Origin: Bacteroidota bacterium
GTDB lineage: Bacteria > Bacteroidota > Bacteroidia > Cytophagales > Cytophagaceae
DNA length: 64,000 nt
NCBI GenBank assembly: GCA_023458555.1
Contig: JAEWYS010000008.1
Span: 124,001 to 188,000 of the forward strand
Reading direction: 5' to 3'
In this document: positions 18,552-26,446 of the stretch, one piece after another
Layout of the letters: the number at the start of each line of letters is the position of its first letter
Numbering within the stretch: the stretch's first letter is position 1
The notes under the pieces: model-generated
What the model was told of the DNA's origin: nothing
Database searches by the model: none
What the model saw: only the letters and a program-made list of their open reading frames with translations
Program-made: the position numbers and the translations under genes

Positions 18552-19595
18552 ATGAAAAGAGTATGGTACATATTAATTTTGCTCTTGCTTCATGCAGGCC
18601 ATACACTGGCCCAGGATCCGCAGTTTACTCAGTTTTACGCGGCTCCTTTATATCTTAATCCTGCATTTGCCGGTGCAACACTTGAATCCCGTGCAATTGC
18701 CAATGCAAGACTACAATGGGCAGGCTTGCCAAAGCCATTTGTGACCTATGCTTTTTCCCTGGATCATAATCTGGAAAAATACCGTAGCGGTCTCGGACTT
18801 ATGGTTTTTCATGATAAAGCAGGGACAGGCGCTTTGTCTGCAACCAGTGTAAGCGGAATTTACAGCTATAAAATTCAATTGTATGAAAAGCTGATCATAA
18901 GACCTGCCGTACAGTTCAGCTTTGGTTCAAGATCGCTGGATTATTCACGGCTTGTTTTTGGAGACCAGCTCGATTTGCAAAACAATACTACCGGAATTAT
19001 AACCGGGGAGGCTGTCGGAAGCGGTACCAGAACCAATTTTTTTGACTTTTCTTCCGGAGTACTGGTGCACAACGAGCAGGGCTGGCTGGGTTTATCTGCG
19101 CATCACCTGAATCAGCCCAACGAAGCACTAAATGGCGGCAATAGCCCTATTCCTGTTAAATTAAGCATACATGGCGGTTTTAAAATTAACCTGAATAATT
19201 CAGTATATAAGACTCATGGCAAGAGCCGGGAAAAAACGCTGACTCCGGCATTTGTATATAAATCTCAGGGAAAATATGATCAGCTGGACCTTGGTATGTA
19301 CTACTATCTGGAGCCCCTGGTAATAGGAATGTGGTACAGAGGAATACCAATTTTTAAACAATATAAGCCCGGTTATGGTAATAATGATGCATTGGCTGTT
19401 TTAATCGGAGTGAGACAGGAAAATTTCTCCATCGGATATAGTTACGATCTGACTATATCGCAGCTGGGGCCTTCCGGCACTAATGGGTCTCATGAAATAT
19501 CCTTAAGTCTTACGTTTGGAGACAGTGGTAAAAAATCCAATAAAAAACCCAAAATGCGAAAAAGAGATATGGTAATACCCTGTCCCAAGTTTTAG
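18552..19595 (+). CDS. PorP/SprF family type IX secretion outer-membrane protein
   Basis: The 347-residue protein has a signal peptide (to TLAQ) and the family's N-terminal signature DPQFTQFYAAPLYLNPAFAG. Alternating strands with aromatic ends follow, as in an outer-membrane barrel, and there is a basic tail rich in lysine. PorP/SprF proteins are needed for secretion or surface attachment of cargo with type B sorting domains; sprF lies beside sprB in gliding flavobacteria. Here it lies 9 bases after the TPR/PD40 gene and downstream of a type B cargo, so it probably serves that adhesin. Confidence 0.88.
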   Translation: MKRVWYILILLLLHAGHTLAQDPQFTQFYAAPLYLNPAFAGATLESRAIANARLQWAGLPKPFVTYAFSLDHNLEKYRSGLGLMVFHDKAGTGALSATSVSGIYSYKIQLYEKLIIRPAVQFSFGSRSLDYSRLVFGDQLDLQNNTTGIITGEAVGSGTRTNFFDFSSGVLVHNEQGWLGLSAHHLNQPNEALNGGNSPIPVKLSIHGGFKINLNNSVYKTHGKSREKTLTPAFVYKSQGKYDQLDLGMYYYLEPLVIGMWYRGIPIFKQYKPGYGNNDALAVLIGVRQENFSIGYSYDLTISQLGPSGTNGSHEISLSLTFGDSGKKSNKKPKMRKRDMVIPCPKF

Positions 19596-19620
19596 AAGTG
19601 AATAATTATAATATAATCTA

Positions 19621-19649
19621 TTGACTATTTTGTATTTAACTTCTATAAT
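19621..19649 (+). promoter_or_regulatory. E. coli sigma70-like promoter motif before the TetR gene
   Basis: TTGACT (19621-19626), a 17-base spacer and TATAAT (19644-19649) lie 49 bases before the TetR start. The match to the enterobacterial consensus is nearly perfect, but Bacteroidota sigma factors normally read TAnnTTTG, and this region is AT-rich, so chance is possible. Confidence 0.3.
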
Positions 19650-19698
19650 TCTTTTGTTGTCAGAAAATGGATTGTATATTTAATATAAATTGATTTTT

Positions 19699-20328
19699 AT
19701 GCCATCTAGTACTTTTTTAAACCTCGACAAGAAAAAACAGGACCTGTTTTTAAAAGTTGCTTTTCAGGAGTTCTCTGCTCATGACTACAACTCAGCTTCC
19801 ATTTCAGAAATGGTACGAACCCTTAATATTGCCAAAGGGAGTGTCTACCAGTATTTTGAGAATAAGGAAGATTTATTCTTTTATCTGGTTGACAGGTCTT
19901 TTCATGAAAAGATGAATTTTATATCTGACGAAATGGGGACTAATAAAACCTTTGTATCCTGGTTTAGAAACCGTCAGCTGATTCTGCTTGATTTCGAAAA
20001 GAAAAAGGCCATGTACAGTAAGCTGTTGGCTAATTTTTATCTTCAAAAAAACAATCCGGATCTGCGCAAAAAATACCTGGATTTGAAAAACAGGGAAATG
20101 AGCTTTGTTCAGGAAAGTCTGGATAAGCTGTCTTCCACTCTGCGAAAAAAAGATGATTTGCCTTTGCTTTCCTATCTGATTCTGGAATGGGAAAATGCAT
20201 TGGGAGACTATCCTGAAATTACAGAGGGAAAAAAGCTTTCGAATAAAGCTAAATCCGCATATGATTCCGAACAGATTATTGATAATTTTGCTGAAATGCT
20301 CAGCAAGGGAATTACCAAAGGAAAATAA
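19699..20328 (+). CDS. TetR/AcrR family transcriptional regulator
   Basis: The ATG at 19699 gives 209 residues (a TTG nine bases upstream is less likely). The N-terminal helix-turn-helix is clear: KKQDLFLKVAFQEFSAHDY, then SISEMVRTLNIAKGSVYQYF and ENKEDLFFYLVD, the classic TetR pattern ending in YxxFxxKEDL. The C-terminal ligand-binding half is helical and unrecognisable to subfamily, as is usual. Such proteins repress a nearby or distant target until a small molecule binds. No obvious partner such as an efflux pump adjoins; the next gene is the NFACT protein, 73 bases downstream. Confidence 0.85.
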   Translation: MPSSTFLNLDKKKQDLFLKVAFQEFSAHDYNSASISEMVRTLNIAKGSVYQYFENKEDLFFYLVDRSFHEKMNFISDEMGTNKTFVSWFRNRQLILLDFEKKKAMYSKLLANFYLQKNNPDLRKKYLDLKNREMSFVQESLDKLSSTLRKKDDLPLLSYLILEWENALGDYPEITEGKKLSNKAKSAYDSEQIIDNFAEMLSKGITKGK

Positions 20329-20401
20329 TCCTTATCCGACACAGGATTAGCATACAGCGGGTATAACCAGGCTTTGCAATGAGTTTTTAACCAAGACACA
20401 A

Positions 20402-21946
20402 TTGCATACCAATTACTATTATCTCCGGTTTTTATCATCAAAGCTTGATCTGCTGCTGAACGAATGCTTTCTCATTGAGTGCTTTTCCCAGCAAAAGGAG
20501 GAAGTAATTTTTGTGTTTCAGAATCAGAACGGGGCAACTTTTATTGTCCAGGCTCATTTGACCTCCCGTTTCGCCTGCTTATATTTTCCTGAACAGTTTA
20601 ACAGGGCAAAAAGAAACAGCAGCAATCTTTTTCCCGAGCTTATCGGTAAAAAAGTACGGCAGGTCAGACAAATTGAGAATGATCGTTCCTTTGTTATTGC
20701 TTTTGAGGATGATTATCAGCTATTGTTCAAGCTGTATGGCAATCGTTCGAATCTGATACTTTTTCAGGCAGATCAGTTACTAAGAGTTTTCAACAGAAAG
20801 CTTAAAAATGATTTTTCAATAATGCTGTCCGAGCTGGACAAAACAGCGGATCATTCATTTGAATACTTTCAAAAGCATGGTTACAGGAAGACTTTTTATA
20901 CATTTGCCCGGATTGCCGAGAGGGTGCTGGGGCTTAACGATCATACTGCCTGCGACCATGATGTGTACAATAAAATAGGAGCATTGATTGCTGAATTTGA
21001 AAAAGGAATTTTTTATATAGTCAAAGATGAAGGAATAATTCATTTGTCTCTTTGTCCGACGGGGCAAATACTTGAACAATACTCCGATCCGATCAAAGCC
21101 GGCAACGTTCTTTTTCATTATTACTATAAACAAAACTTTATTGCAGAGCAGCGTCAGACACTGATAAGCCGGATTGACCATCTGATATCCGGGTACAAGC
21201 ATTATCTGGAGCAGGCAGAGGAAAGATTACGGATACTAAAGAGCTCAGACGGGCCTGAAAAACTGGCAGATATCATCATGGCCAATCTGCATGCCATTCC
21301 CAAAGGAAGCCTCAGGGTAAATCTGTATGACTTTTATAATGATTGTCCTGTCGAAGTATCGCTAAAAAAGAACCTCACACCGCAAAAATATGCCGAATTG
21401 CTTTACAAAAAAGCGAGAAACAGACCGTTGGAAATCCAAAAACTGGAAGAGATATGCCTATCCAGAAAACAACTGATCAGTCAGTGTATAAACGACAAAG
21501 AACTGATTGCCGGTCTGGAAATACATAAAGAACTAGCTGTCTATCAGACCAGGTATCTGCAAACCGGACCGGAGCCAAAAAATACTGAAAATGAGCTTTT
21601 CAGACAATTTGAGTATATGGGCTATACTATATTGGTTGGCCGCAACGCTGCCAATAATGACCTGCTAACCATGAAATATGCGCATAAAAATGATTTATGG
21701 CTGCATGCCAGGGATGTAACGGGCGCACATGTTGTAATCAGGCATAAGGCGGGGCAGGGGATCCCCAGGCCGGTGATTGAAAAAGCTGCTTCTGTTGCGG
21801 CTTTTCATTCGACAAGAAAAAATGAAAAACTGTGTCCTGTAATTGTCACCGAGAAGAAGTTTGTACGCAAACCCAAAGGAGCTCCCAAAGGGGCTGTTAA
21901 AGTTGAAAAGGAGAAAGTTATAATGGCAGAGCCTGCCGATATTTAG
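20402..21946 (+). CDS. NFACT family ribosome quality-control protein (RqcH/FbpA-like)
   Basis: This 514-residue protein has an NFACT-N domain (about residues 1-180), a coiled-coil middle (about 250-400) and the NFACT-R domain at the end (GYTILVGRNAANNDLL, KNDLWLHARDVTGAHVVIRH, then PKGAPKGAVKVEKEK). RqcH homologues bind stalled 60S/50S-peptidyl-tRNA and direct C-terminal tailing of the nascent chain; in Firmicutes the family was first called fibronectin-binding protein A. The start is TTG at 20402: it yields MHTNYYYLRFL, and bacterial homologues characteristically begin MHNNYYFLR, while no ATG lies at the right place. It is convergent with rlmH, 10 bases apart, with no terminator between. Confidence 0.85.
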   Translation: MHTNYYYLRFLSSKLDLLLNECFLIECFSQQKEEVIFVFQNQNGATFIVQAHLTSRFACLYFPEQFNRAKRNSSNLFPELIGKKVRQVRQIENDRSFVIAFEDDYQLLFKLYGNRSNLILFQADQLLRVFNRKLKNDFSIMLSELDKTADHSFEYFQKHGYRKTFYTFARIAERVLGLNDHTACDHDVYNKIGALIAEFEKGIFYIVKDEGIIHLSLCPTGQILEQYSDPIKAGNVLFHYYYKQNFIAEQRQTLISRIDHLISGYKHYLEQAEERLRILKSSDGPEKLADIIMANLHAIPKGSLRVNLYDFYNDCPVEVSLKKNLTPQKYAELLYKKARNRPLEIQKLEEICLSRKQLISQCINDKELIAGLEIHKELAVYQTRYLQTGPEPKNTENELFRQFEYMGYTILVGRNAANNDLLTMKYAHKNDLWLHARDVTGAHVVIRHKAGQGIPRPVIEKAASVAAFHSTRKNEKLCPVIVTEKKFVRKPKGAPKGAVKVEKEKVIMAEPADI

Positions 21947-21956
21947 TATCCGGCTT

Positions 21957-22427
21957 TTATTCATGGTGGTATTTTTCTCCTCGCAATATTGTAAATGCAC
22001 GGTATACTTGCTCAGTAAAAAAAAGCCGGATCATCTGATGTGAAAAGGTCATTTTGGATAAAGACAGCTTTTCGTTTGCTACGGCATAAACACTTTGACT
22101 AAATCCGAAAGGTCCTCCGATGATAAAAGCCACAGAAGAAATACTCCTGTTCATTTTATTCTGCAATGATTCAGCAAAATCAACAGAAGTAAGTAGTTTA
22201 CCATTTTCATCCAGAAGAATTACATAGTCATTCCGGTCAATTTTGGAAAGGAAGATTTTACCTTCTTCTTCCTTAACAGCCTCCGGAGTCTTCGATTTGC
22301 CTTTTACTTCGGGCAATTCAATCAGTTCAAAGCTTATGTAGTGTTTAAGTCGCTTACAATAGCGGTCAATTCCTTCGATAAGGTATTGATCAGTCGTTTT
22401 TCCGGCGCATATTAATCGTATTTTCAT
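21957..22427 (-). CDS. rlmH: 23S rRNA pseudouridine1915 N3-methyltransferase RlmH
   Basis: The ATG at 22427 gives 156 residues, the standard length. Signatures are the N-terminal MKIRLICAGKT, the SPOUT knot with SAM-binding IIGGPFGFS near residue 105, and the C-terminal HQMIRLFFTEQVYRAF...YHHE block that recognises the ribosome. The enzyme methylates the pseudouridine at helix 69 of 23S rRNA on the assembled 70S ribosome. The hydrolase gene lies 32 bases upstream on the same strand, so they may share a transcript. Confidence 0.96.
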   Translation of the reverse strand: MKIRLICAGKTTDQYLIEGIDRYCKRLKHYISFELIELPEVKGKSKTPEAVKEEEGKIFLSKIDRNDYVILLDENGKLLTSVDFAESLQNKMNRSISSVAFIIGGPFGFSQSVYAVANEKLSLSKMTFSHQMIRLFFTEQVYRAFTILRGEKYHHE

Positions 22428-22459
22428 CAACTGTCCCCGATTAGAAATGGTAATCCTGT

Positions 22460-23335
22460 TTATTTTAGCTGCTTGCCGGATGCAATAAAGCTGCTGACTT
22501 TATCCAGCATCAGAACCGTGTCATCCGGAAGTTGTGGTAAATGGTAAGGATGAGATCCACCGAAAGTATGATTTGCCCCCTCTATGAAAAAGACTTTTGC
22601 CTGCTCATTTTTTTCGAGCAATTGTCTGGCATTCTCAATGCTCACTGTCTGATCACCCGTTCCCTGCACGATGAGCCAGGGCACGGCCACTTTTGAAGCA
22701 GCATAGGGAATATAGAGTCTGTTTCTGTTTTCTATCGTATTCTGATACAGCTGATAGTAAAGAGGATATTGTTGCCCTGTCCGGCTATTTTCGACATAGA
22801 TTACTCCGTCTTTTTCCCATTCTCTGAGTATATCCGGTGAGTAACGTGTTTCAAAATCAGCAACAGCCGAAAGGGTAATCAGCAAAAAAACTCTGGGATC
22901 TTCTGCGGCTTTCAGAATTGCAGTGCTTCCCCCGCGACTGTGGCCCATGAGAATAAATCTGCCTGATTCAATCAGGTTTCGGGGAATACTATGATGGCCG
23001 TTTTGTATCTGATCCATTACCATTGTCAGATCATCCAGCTCTATGGTAAAATTATTGAGACCAAAAGCTTCCAAATCGGATATTTCGGCCGGATTTTCAG
23101 GAGTGGTACCGTTATGCGAAAAATTAACCCTGACAACAATCAGATCTTGCAAAGCAAGATAATCACATATTCGGTCAAAAGTTCCCCAGTCTTTAAAACC
23201 TTTAAAGCCATGCAAGAAAATCAAAACTGTTTTTTTTCCCGGCAAGTCAGGCCAGCGTGCGTCCCAGACAATGGTTTTGGAATTATAATTTGAAGAAAGA
23301 TATTGATCATGACTTCTGATTATGGAAGCTTGCAT
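22460..23335 (-). CDS. Alpha/beta hydrolase (serine esterase/peptidase-like)
   Basis: The 291-residue protein shows the fold's oxyanion strand VLIFLHGFKGFKDW near residue 37, the nucleophile elbow GHSRGG near residue 131, an acid in IVQGTGDQTV near 228 and the catalytic histidine in EGANHTFGG near 258. There is no signal peptide, so it should be cytoplasmic. Homologues are annotated as dienelactone hydrolase or prolyl oligopeptidase-like, but the substrate is unknown. It lies immediately upstream of rlmH. Confidence 0.8.
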   Translation of the reverse strand: MQASIIRSHDQYLSSNYNSKTIVWDARWPDLPGKKTVLIFLHGFKGFKDWGTFDRICDYLALQDLIVVRVNFSHNGTTPENPAEISDLEAFGLNNFTIELDDLTMVMDQIQNGHHSIPRNLIESGRFILMGHSRGGSTAILKAAEDPRVFLLITLSAVADFETRYSPDILREWEKDGVIYVENSRTGQQYPLYYQLYQNTIENRNRLYIPYAASKVAVPWLIVQGTGDQTVSIENARQLLEKNEQAKVFFIEGANHTFGGSHPYHLPQLPDDTVLMLDKVSSFIASGKQLK

Positions 23336-23465
23336 GTATCGTCCGTTTAAAAACTGAGTATATTCAAAGGTAACTAAGATTTCCCATATATAATATCCGG
23401 ATGAAAGGAGATGTTCAGTAAGTTGAGCTCTTCATTTTTATACGTATTGCCATAAACCAATTAAA

Positions 23466-23574
23466 AACACTTCAGAAACAGAAGCCGATCCAACTGACAC
23501 AGCGACTTTCCTGAAGTGTTGATACATTTCAATATAATAAATTCCGGCAGCCGGTCTAAGTCAGCATAACCGGC
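23466..23574. repeat. Two inverted repeats in the 23336-23579 gap
   Basis: AACACTTCAG (23466-23475) is an exact complement of CTGAAGTGTT (23511-23520), with a 35-base spacer. Downstream, GCCGGT (23550-23555) pairs with ACCGGC (23569-23574). The second hairpin sits just after the stop of the repetitive exported protein gene and may end its transcript, although no strong U-run follows. The rest of the 244-base gap shows nothing recognisable. Confidence 0.4.
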
Positions 23575-23579
23575 CCCGT

Positions 23580-24293
23580 TTACTGATTATCTTTTTTCTT
23601 ATCCGAACTAAATACATCACCCACTGATTTACCTGCATCTTTAGCGCCTTCTCCGACTTCTTCAGCGCCTTTACTTACTCCTTTTCCAATGCTTTTACCG
23701 GCGTCTTTGCCACCTTCATAAGTTGCTTTACCTGCCTCTTTAGCACCTTTTCCGGCTTTCTCAGCCCCGTGTTCTACAGATTCGCCAGCATCTTTACCCG
23801 CTTTACCTACACCTTTACCTGCCTCTTTAGCTCCTTTTTCAGCTTTTTCAGTTCCTCTGTTAAACTCGGATCGCTCTTTGTCAGTATCATTTTCGTCATC
23901 ATACTGATATTCTTTCTTTTTAGTGCTATCCTCAGGCAGTACAAAGTATTCTTCAGCTTCCGGATCGATATTGGTATACAGTTCAGGATCAGCCTCAATA
24001 CCTGCTTCACTGAATACTATCTCTCTGTTCGGACCGAAATCTTCTTCGAGATTGGGTTTGTACTCAAATCGTGTGTCTGTGCTGTTGCTGACATCATAGA
24101 CACAGTTTGCAGACGACGACGCTGAAACAGGTTCTGTTGTTTCAACAAGCGCCCCGTTGGCGACATCTGTCAGTGTGCTTGTACCTCTTTCACTGGTTTC
24201 ATATTCGCTGATAAAGCCCTCCGGGCAATCTGCTACCACAAAATAGGTGAAAATACACAATATTGCTGCTACCCCTAATCGTTTCATACTCAT
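23580..24293 (-). CDS. Exported Lys/Gly/Ala-rich repeat protein (LEA-like)
   Basis: I do not recognise a named family. The 237-residue product starts with a signal peptide (MSMKRLGVAAILCIFTYFVVA). An acidic, Ser/Thr-rich middle follows (about residues 25-140), and then a strongly repetitive C-terminal half (about 145-225) built from units such as KGAKEAGK, KAGKDAGES and KGAEEVGEGAKDAGKS. Such Gly/Ala/Lys/Glu repeats predict amphipathic, low-complexity helices, as in LEA-type stress proteins. Two ATGs (24293 and 24287) are both possible starts. It stands alone, divergent from the prenyl synthase gene. Confidence 0.65.
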   Translation of the reverse strand: MSMKRLGVAAILCIFTYFVVADCPEGFISEYETSERGTSTLTDVANGALVETTEPVSASSSANCVYDVSNSTDTRFEYKPNLEEDFGPNREIVFSEAGIEADPELYTNIDPEAEEYFVLPEDSTKKKEYQYDDENDTDKERSEFNRGTEKAEKGAKEAGKGVGKAGKDAGESVEHGAEKAGKGAKEAGKATYEGGKDAGKSIGKGVSKGAEEVGEGAKDAGKSVGDVFSSDKKKDNQ

Positions 24294-24431
24294 CCCTCGT
24301 TTTAATTGTCTATTTTTCTAATAAATAAACAATGTCATTTTTTTAATCGTTCGTACTTATTTTATTTGCCATTGTTGCCTATTTTTAAAAGGCCGATTAA
24401 TTGTTCAATTTTTATAGTAATATTGTGCGTA

Positions 24432-25409
24432 ATGACACGTACGTTGGAGGAAATACAAAGACCAATTACCAGAGAGCTCGAAGAGTTTGAAGTAAAGTTC
24501 AGGTCCTCAATGAAAAGTAATGTAATGTTGCTTGACCGGATAATGACCTATATTGTCAAACGGAAGGGTAAGCAACTGAGGCCGATGTTTGTATTTCTGT
24601 CTGCCCATTTATTCGGGGATGTCAGGGAAGCAACCTATAGGGGGGCTGCTCTGATTGAACTGCTTCATACGGCTACGCTGGTGCATGACGACGTGGTAGA
24701 TGATGCAAATCTGCGTCGTGGCTTTTTTTCAGTAAATGCCCTATGGAAAAATAAAATTGCAGTCTTGGTAGGGGATTATTTACTTTCAAGAGGCCTGCTG
24801 CTTTCTATCAACAATGGAGACTTTGAGCTGCTGCGCATTGTTTCAGATGCGGTACGGGAGATGAGCGAGGGAGAGCTTCTGCAAATCGAAAAAGCAAGAA
24901 ATCTTGATATTACCGAGGAGACTTACTTCACCATTATTCGTCAGAAAACTGCTTCACTGATCAGTTCCTGCTGCGGGGTGGGAGCCGCATCTGTCGGTGC
25001 AGATCATGATACCATCCGCAAGCTGAGTACCTTTGGAGAAAAAGTAGGAATCGCTTTTCAGATCAAAGATGATCTTTTTGATTACAATACCTCTAAAGTT
25101 ATCGGGAAGCCGGTAGGTATCGATATCAAAGAAAAGAAGATGACGCTGCCATTGATTCATTCCCTTAATAAATCTTCATGGAGCGAGAAACGAAGAATTG
25201 TTTCTATAGTCAAGAATGAAAGTCATAAGCCGGCGAGGGTACAGGAGGTAATTGATTTTGTACGAAACTCCGGCGGTATAGAGCACGCCTCTGTGGTTAT
25301 GCAGCGATATGTACAGGAAGCAGAAGAGATCCTTGAAACCTTCCCTGATTCGGTCTATAAACATTCGCTACGCGAGCTGGTTAAATATACAATAGAGAGA
25401 ACTAAATAA
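24432..25409 (+). CDS. Long-chain polyprenyl diphosphate synthase
   Basis: The ATG at 24432 (MTRTLEEIQRPITREL) gives 325 residues, normal for the family; an in-frame start at 24306 adds a non-conserved 42 residues. The first aspartate-rich motif is HDDVVDDANLRRG, the second is FQIKDDLFDY, and GKQLRP binds isopentenyl diphosphate. The enzyme condenses isopentenyl diphosphate units into an all-trans chain, probably the menaquinone side chain (heptaprenyl or octaprenyl). Chain length cannot be fixed from sequence. It is followed by the small basic protein after 56 bases. Confidence 0.9.
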   Translation: MTRTLEEIQRPITRELEEFEVKFRSSMKSNVMLLDRIMTYIVKRKGKQLRPMFVFLSAHLFGDVREATYRGAALIELLHTATLVHDDVVDDANLRRGFFSVNALWKNKIAVLVGDYLLSRGLLLSINNGDFELLRIVSDAVREMSEGELLQIEKARNLDITEETYFTIIRQKTASLISSCCGVGAASVGADHDTIRKLSTFGEKVGIAFQIKDDLFDYNTSKVIGKPVGIDIKEKKMTLPLIHSLNKSSWSEKRRIVSIVKNESHKPARVQEVIDFVRNSGGIEHASVVMQRYVQEAEEILETFPDSVYKHSLRELVKYTIERTK

Positions 25410-25465
25410 TGTTTTAGGCCCAGTTTTTAATTAAAGCAGTTGAATAAGAGGAGGGAGAGAATAAG

Positions 25466-25987
25466 ATGAAAATTTCAATTCGAAGCAAAAAAAATGATCC
25501 TGTCCGGGATCTGGAAAAATACTATAACAATATTCGAAAAGGTTTTACGAGGCAGCTGTCTAACTTGCATGTTGATGAGTATTTTCAGTCAAGCCGCAAG
25601 CGTTTTTATGCTTTTCTGAAATCTACCGGTAAAAAGATACGAAAAGAGGAGAAGCGTTTTTACAGGCTCGCATGGGTAAAAGATATACGCAAAGGCAAGT
25701 TTATCAGTAAACGCTCCAACGAACTAAAAACCTGGTACAACAAACAGTCTCCGGAAGTGTACAAATGGGCAGATAAAGGCTTGAACAGGCTTGAAAATAC
25801 AGTGGAGCATTCATATAATCAGACAAAAAACTGGGTATCTGAAAAGACTCCTGAACTTGCAGATAATGTTGTGAAAGGATATCGTCAGCTAAGCAAAAAG
25901 GCCTCAAGAGCAATCTCTGATTATAAAGCAACCAGAAGAAGACGGAAAATCAGAACAAGAATTCAGGCAAGTCTTGGTCTTGGCTAG
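25466..25987 (+). CDS. Small basic helical protein of unknown function
   Basis: I do not recognise this 173-residue protein. It is rich in lysine, arginine and aromatic residues and has no signal peptide or membrane segment. It appears wholly helical, with amphipathic stretches such as KKIRKEEKRFYRLAW and a very basic end (KATRRRRKIRTRIQAS). The start is supported by AGGAGGG about 10 bases upstream, one of the few strong Shine-Dalgarno matches in the window, which suggests efficient translation. It could bind nucleic acid or membrane; nothing decides this. A terminator follows at 26026. Confidence 0.65.
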   Translation: MKISIRSKKNDPVRDLEKYYNNIRKGFTRQLSNLHVDEYFQSSRKRFYAFLKSTGKKIRKEEKRFYRLAWVKDIRKGKFISKRSNELKTWYNKQSPEVYKWADKGLNRLENTVEHSYNQTKNWVSEKTPELADNVVKGYRQLSKKASRAISDYKATRRRRKIRTRIQASLGLG

Positions 25988-26025
25988 GCTATAAAAATAA
26001 AAAAGCAGGATAGATAAGAAAGAAA

Positions 26026-26054
26026 AAAGCCACAGTTGTGGCTTTCTTTCTTTT
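26026..26054. terminator. Terminator between the basic protein gene and trxA
   Basis: AAAGCCACA (26026-26034) pairs with TGTGGCTTT (26037-26045), flanked by A-rich sequence on the left and TCTTTCTTTT on the right. It sits between convergent genes and overlaps the trxA stop. Confidence 0.75.
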
Positions 26055-26373
26055 ATAAATGTGCGTCAATTTTTTGTGCCAACACTGATTTAGGTACTGC
26101 ACCTACTTGCTTCTCAACAATTTTACCATTTTTGATAACCAGAAGGGTTGGTATGCTTCTGATGCCAAACTTGGCAGAAGTATTTGGGTTGGAATCTACA
26201 TCCACTTTACCAATGACTGCTTTTCCTTCATAGTCAGAAGCCAGCTCTTCTACAACCGGGCCAATCATTTTACAAGGACCGCACCATTCTGCCCAGAAAT
26301 CAACCAGTACAGGCTGATCAGTATTGATTATATCATCAAAATTAGCATCTGTAATTTCAATTGCTTTTCCCAT
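26053..26373 (-). CDS. trxA: Thioredoxin
   Basis: This 106-residue protein is a standard thioredoxin, with the redox motif WCGPC (C31 and C34) inside VDFWAEWCGPCKM, the cis-proline in IRSIPTLLV, and no signal peptide, so it is cytoplasmic. It passes electrons from thioredoxin reductase to ribonucleotide reductase and other disulfides. It lies 73 bases after dnaE on the same strand, a conserved order in Bacteroidota, and has its own -7-like element at 26411-26418. Confidence 0.96.
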   Translation of the reverse strand: MGKAIEITDANFDDIINTDQPVLVDFWAEWCGPCKMIGPVVEELASDYEGKAVIGKVDVDSNPNTSAKFGIRSIPTLLVIKNGKIVEKQVGAVPKSVLAQKIDAHL

Positions 26374-26410
26374 AAAATCGTAATTAAAAAGTTATTGATT
26401 CTTTTAAATG

Positions 26411-26418
26411 TAAAGATA
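26411..26418 (-). promoter_or_regulatory. Possible -7 element for trxA
   Basis: The minus strand reads TATCTTTA, seven of eight matches to TAnnTTTG, 37 bases before the trxA start. It would let trxA be transcribed independently of dnaE. Confidence 0.35.
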
Positions 26419-26446
26419 ATGGTTTTTTTCCCAAAAAAGTTCCCGG

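Noticed and set aside
23700..23850. Repeated short DNA units resembling a CRISPR or tandem-repeat array
   Set aside because: The repetition comes from codons for KGAKEAGK-type protein units in one long reading frame; there are no constant repeats with unique spacers.
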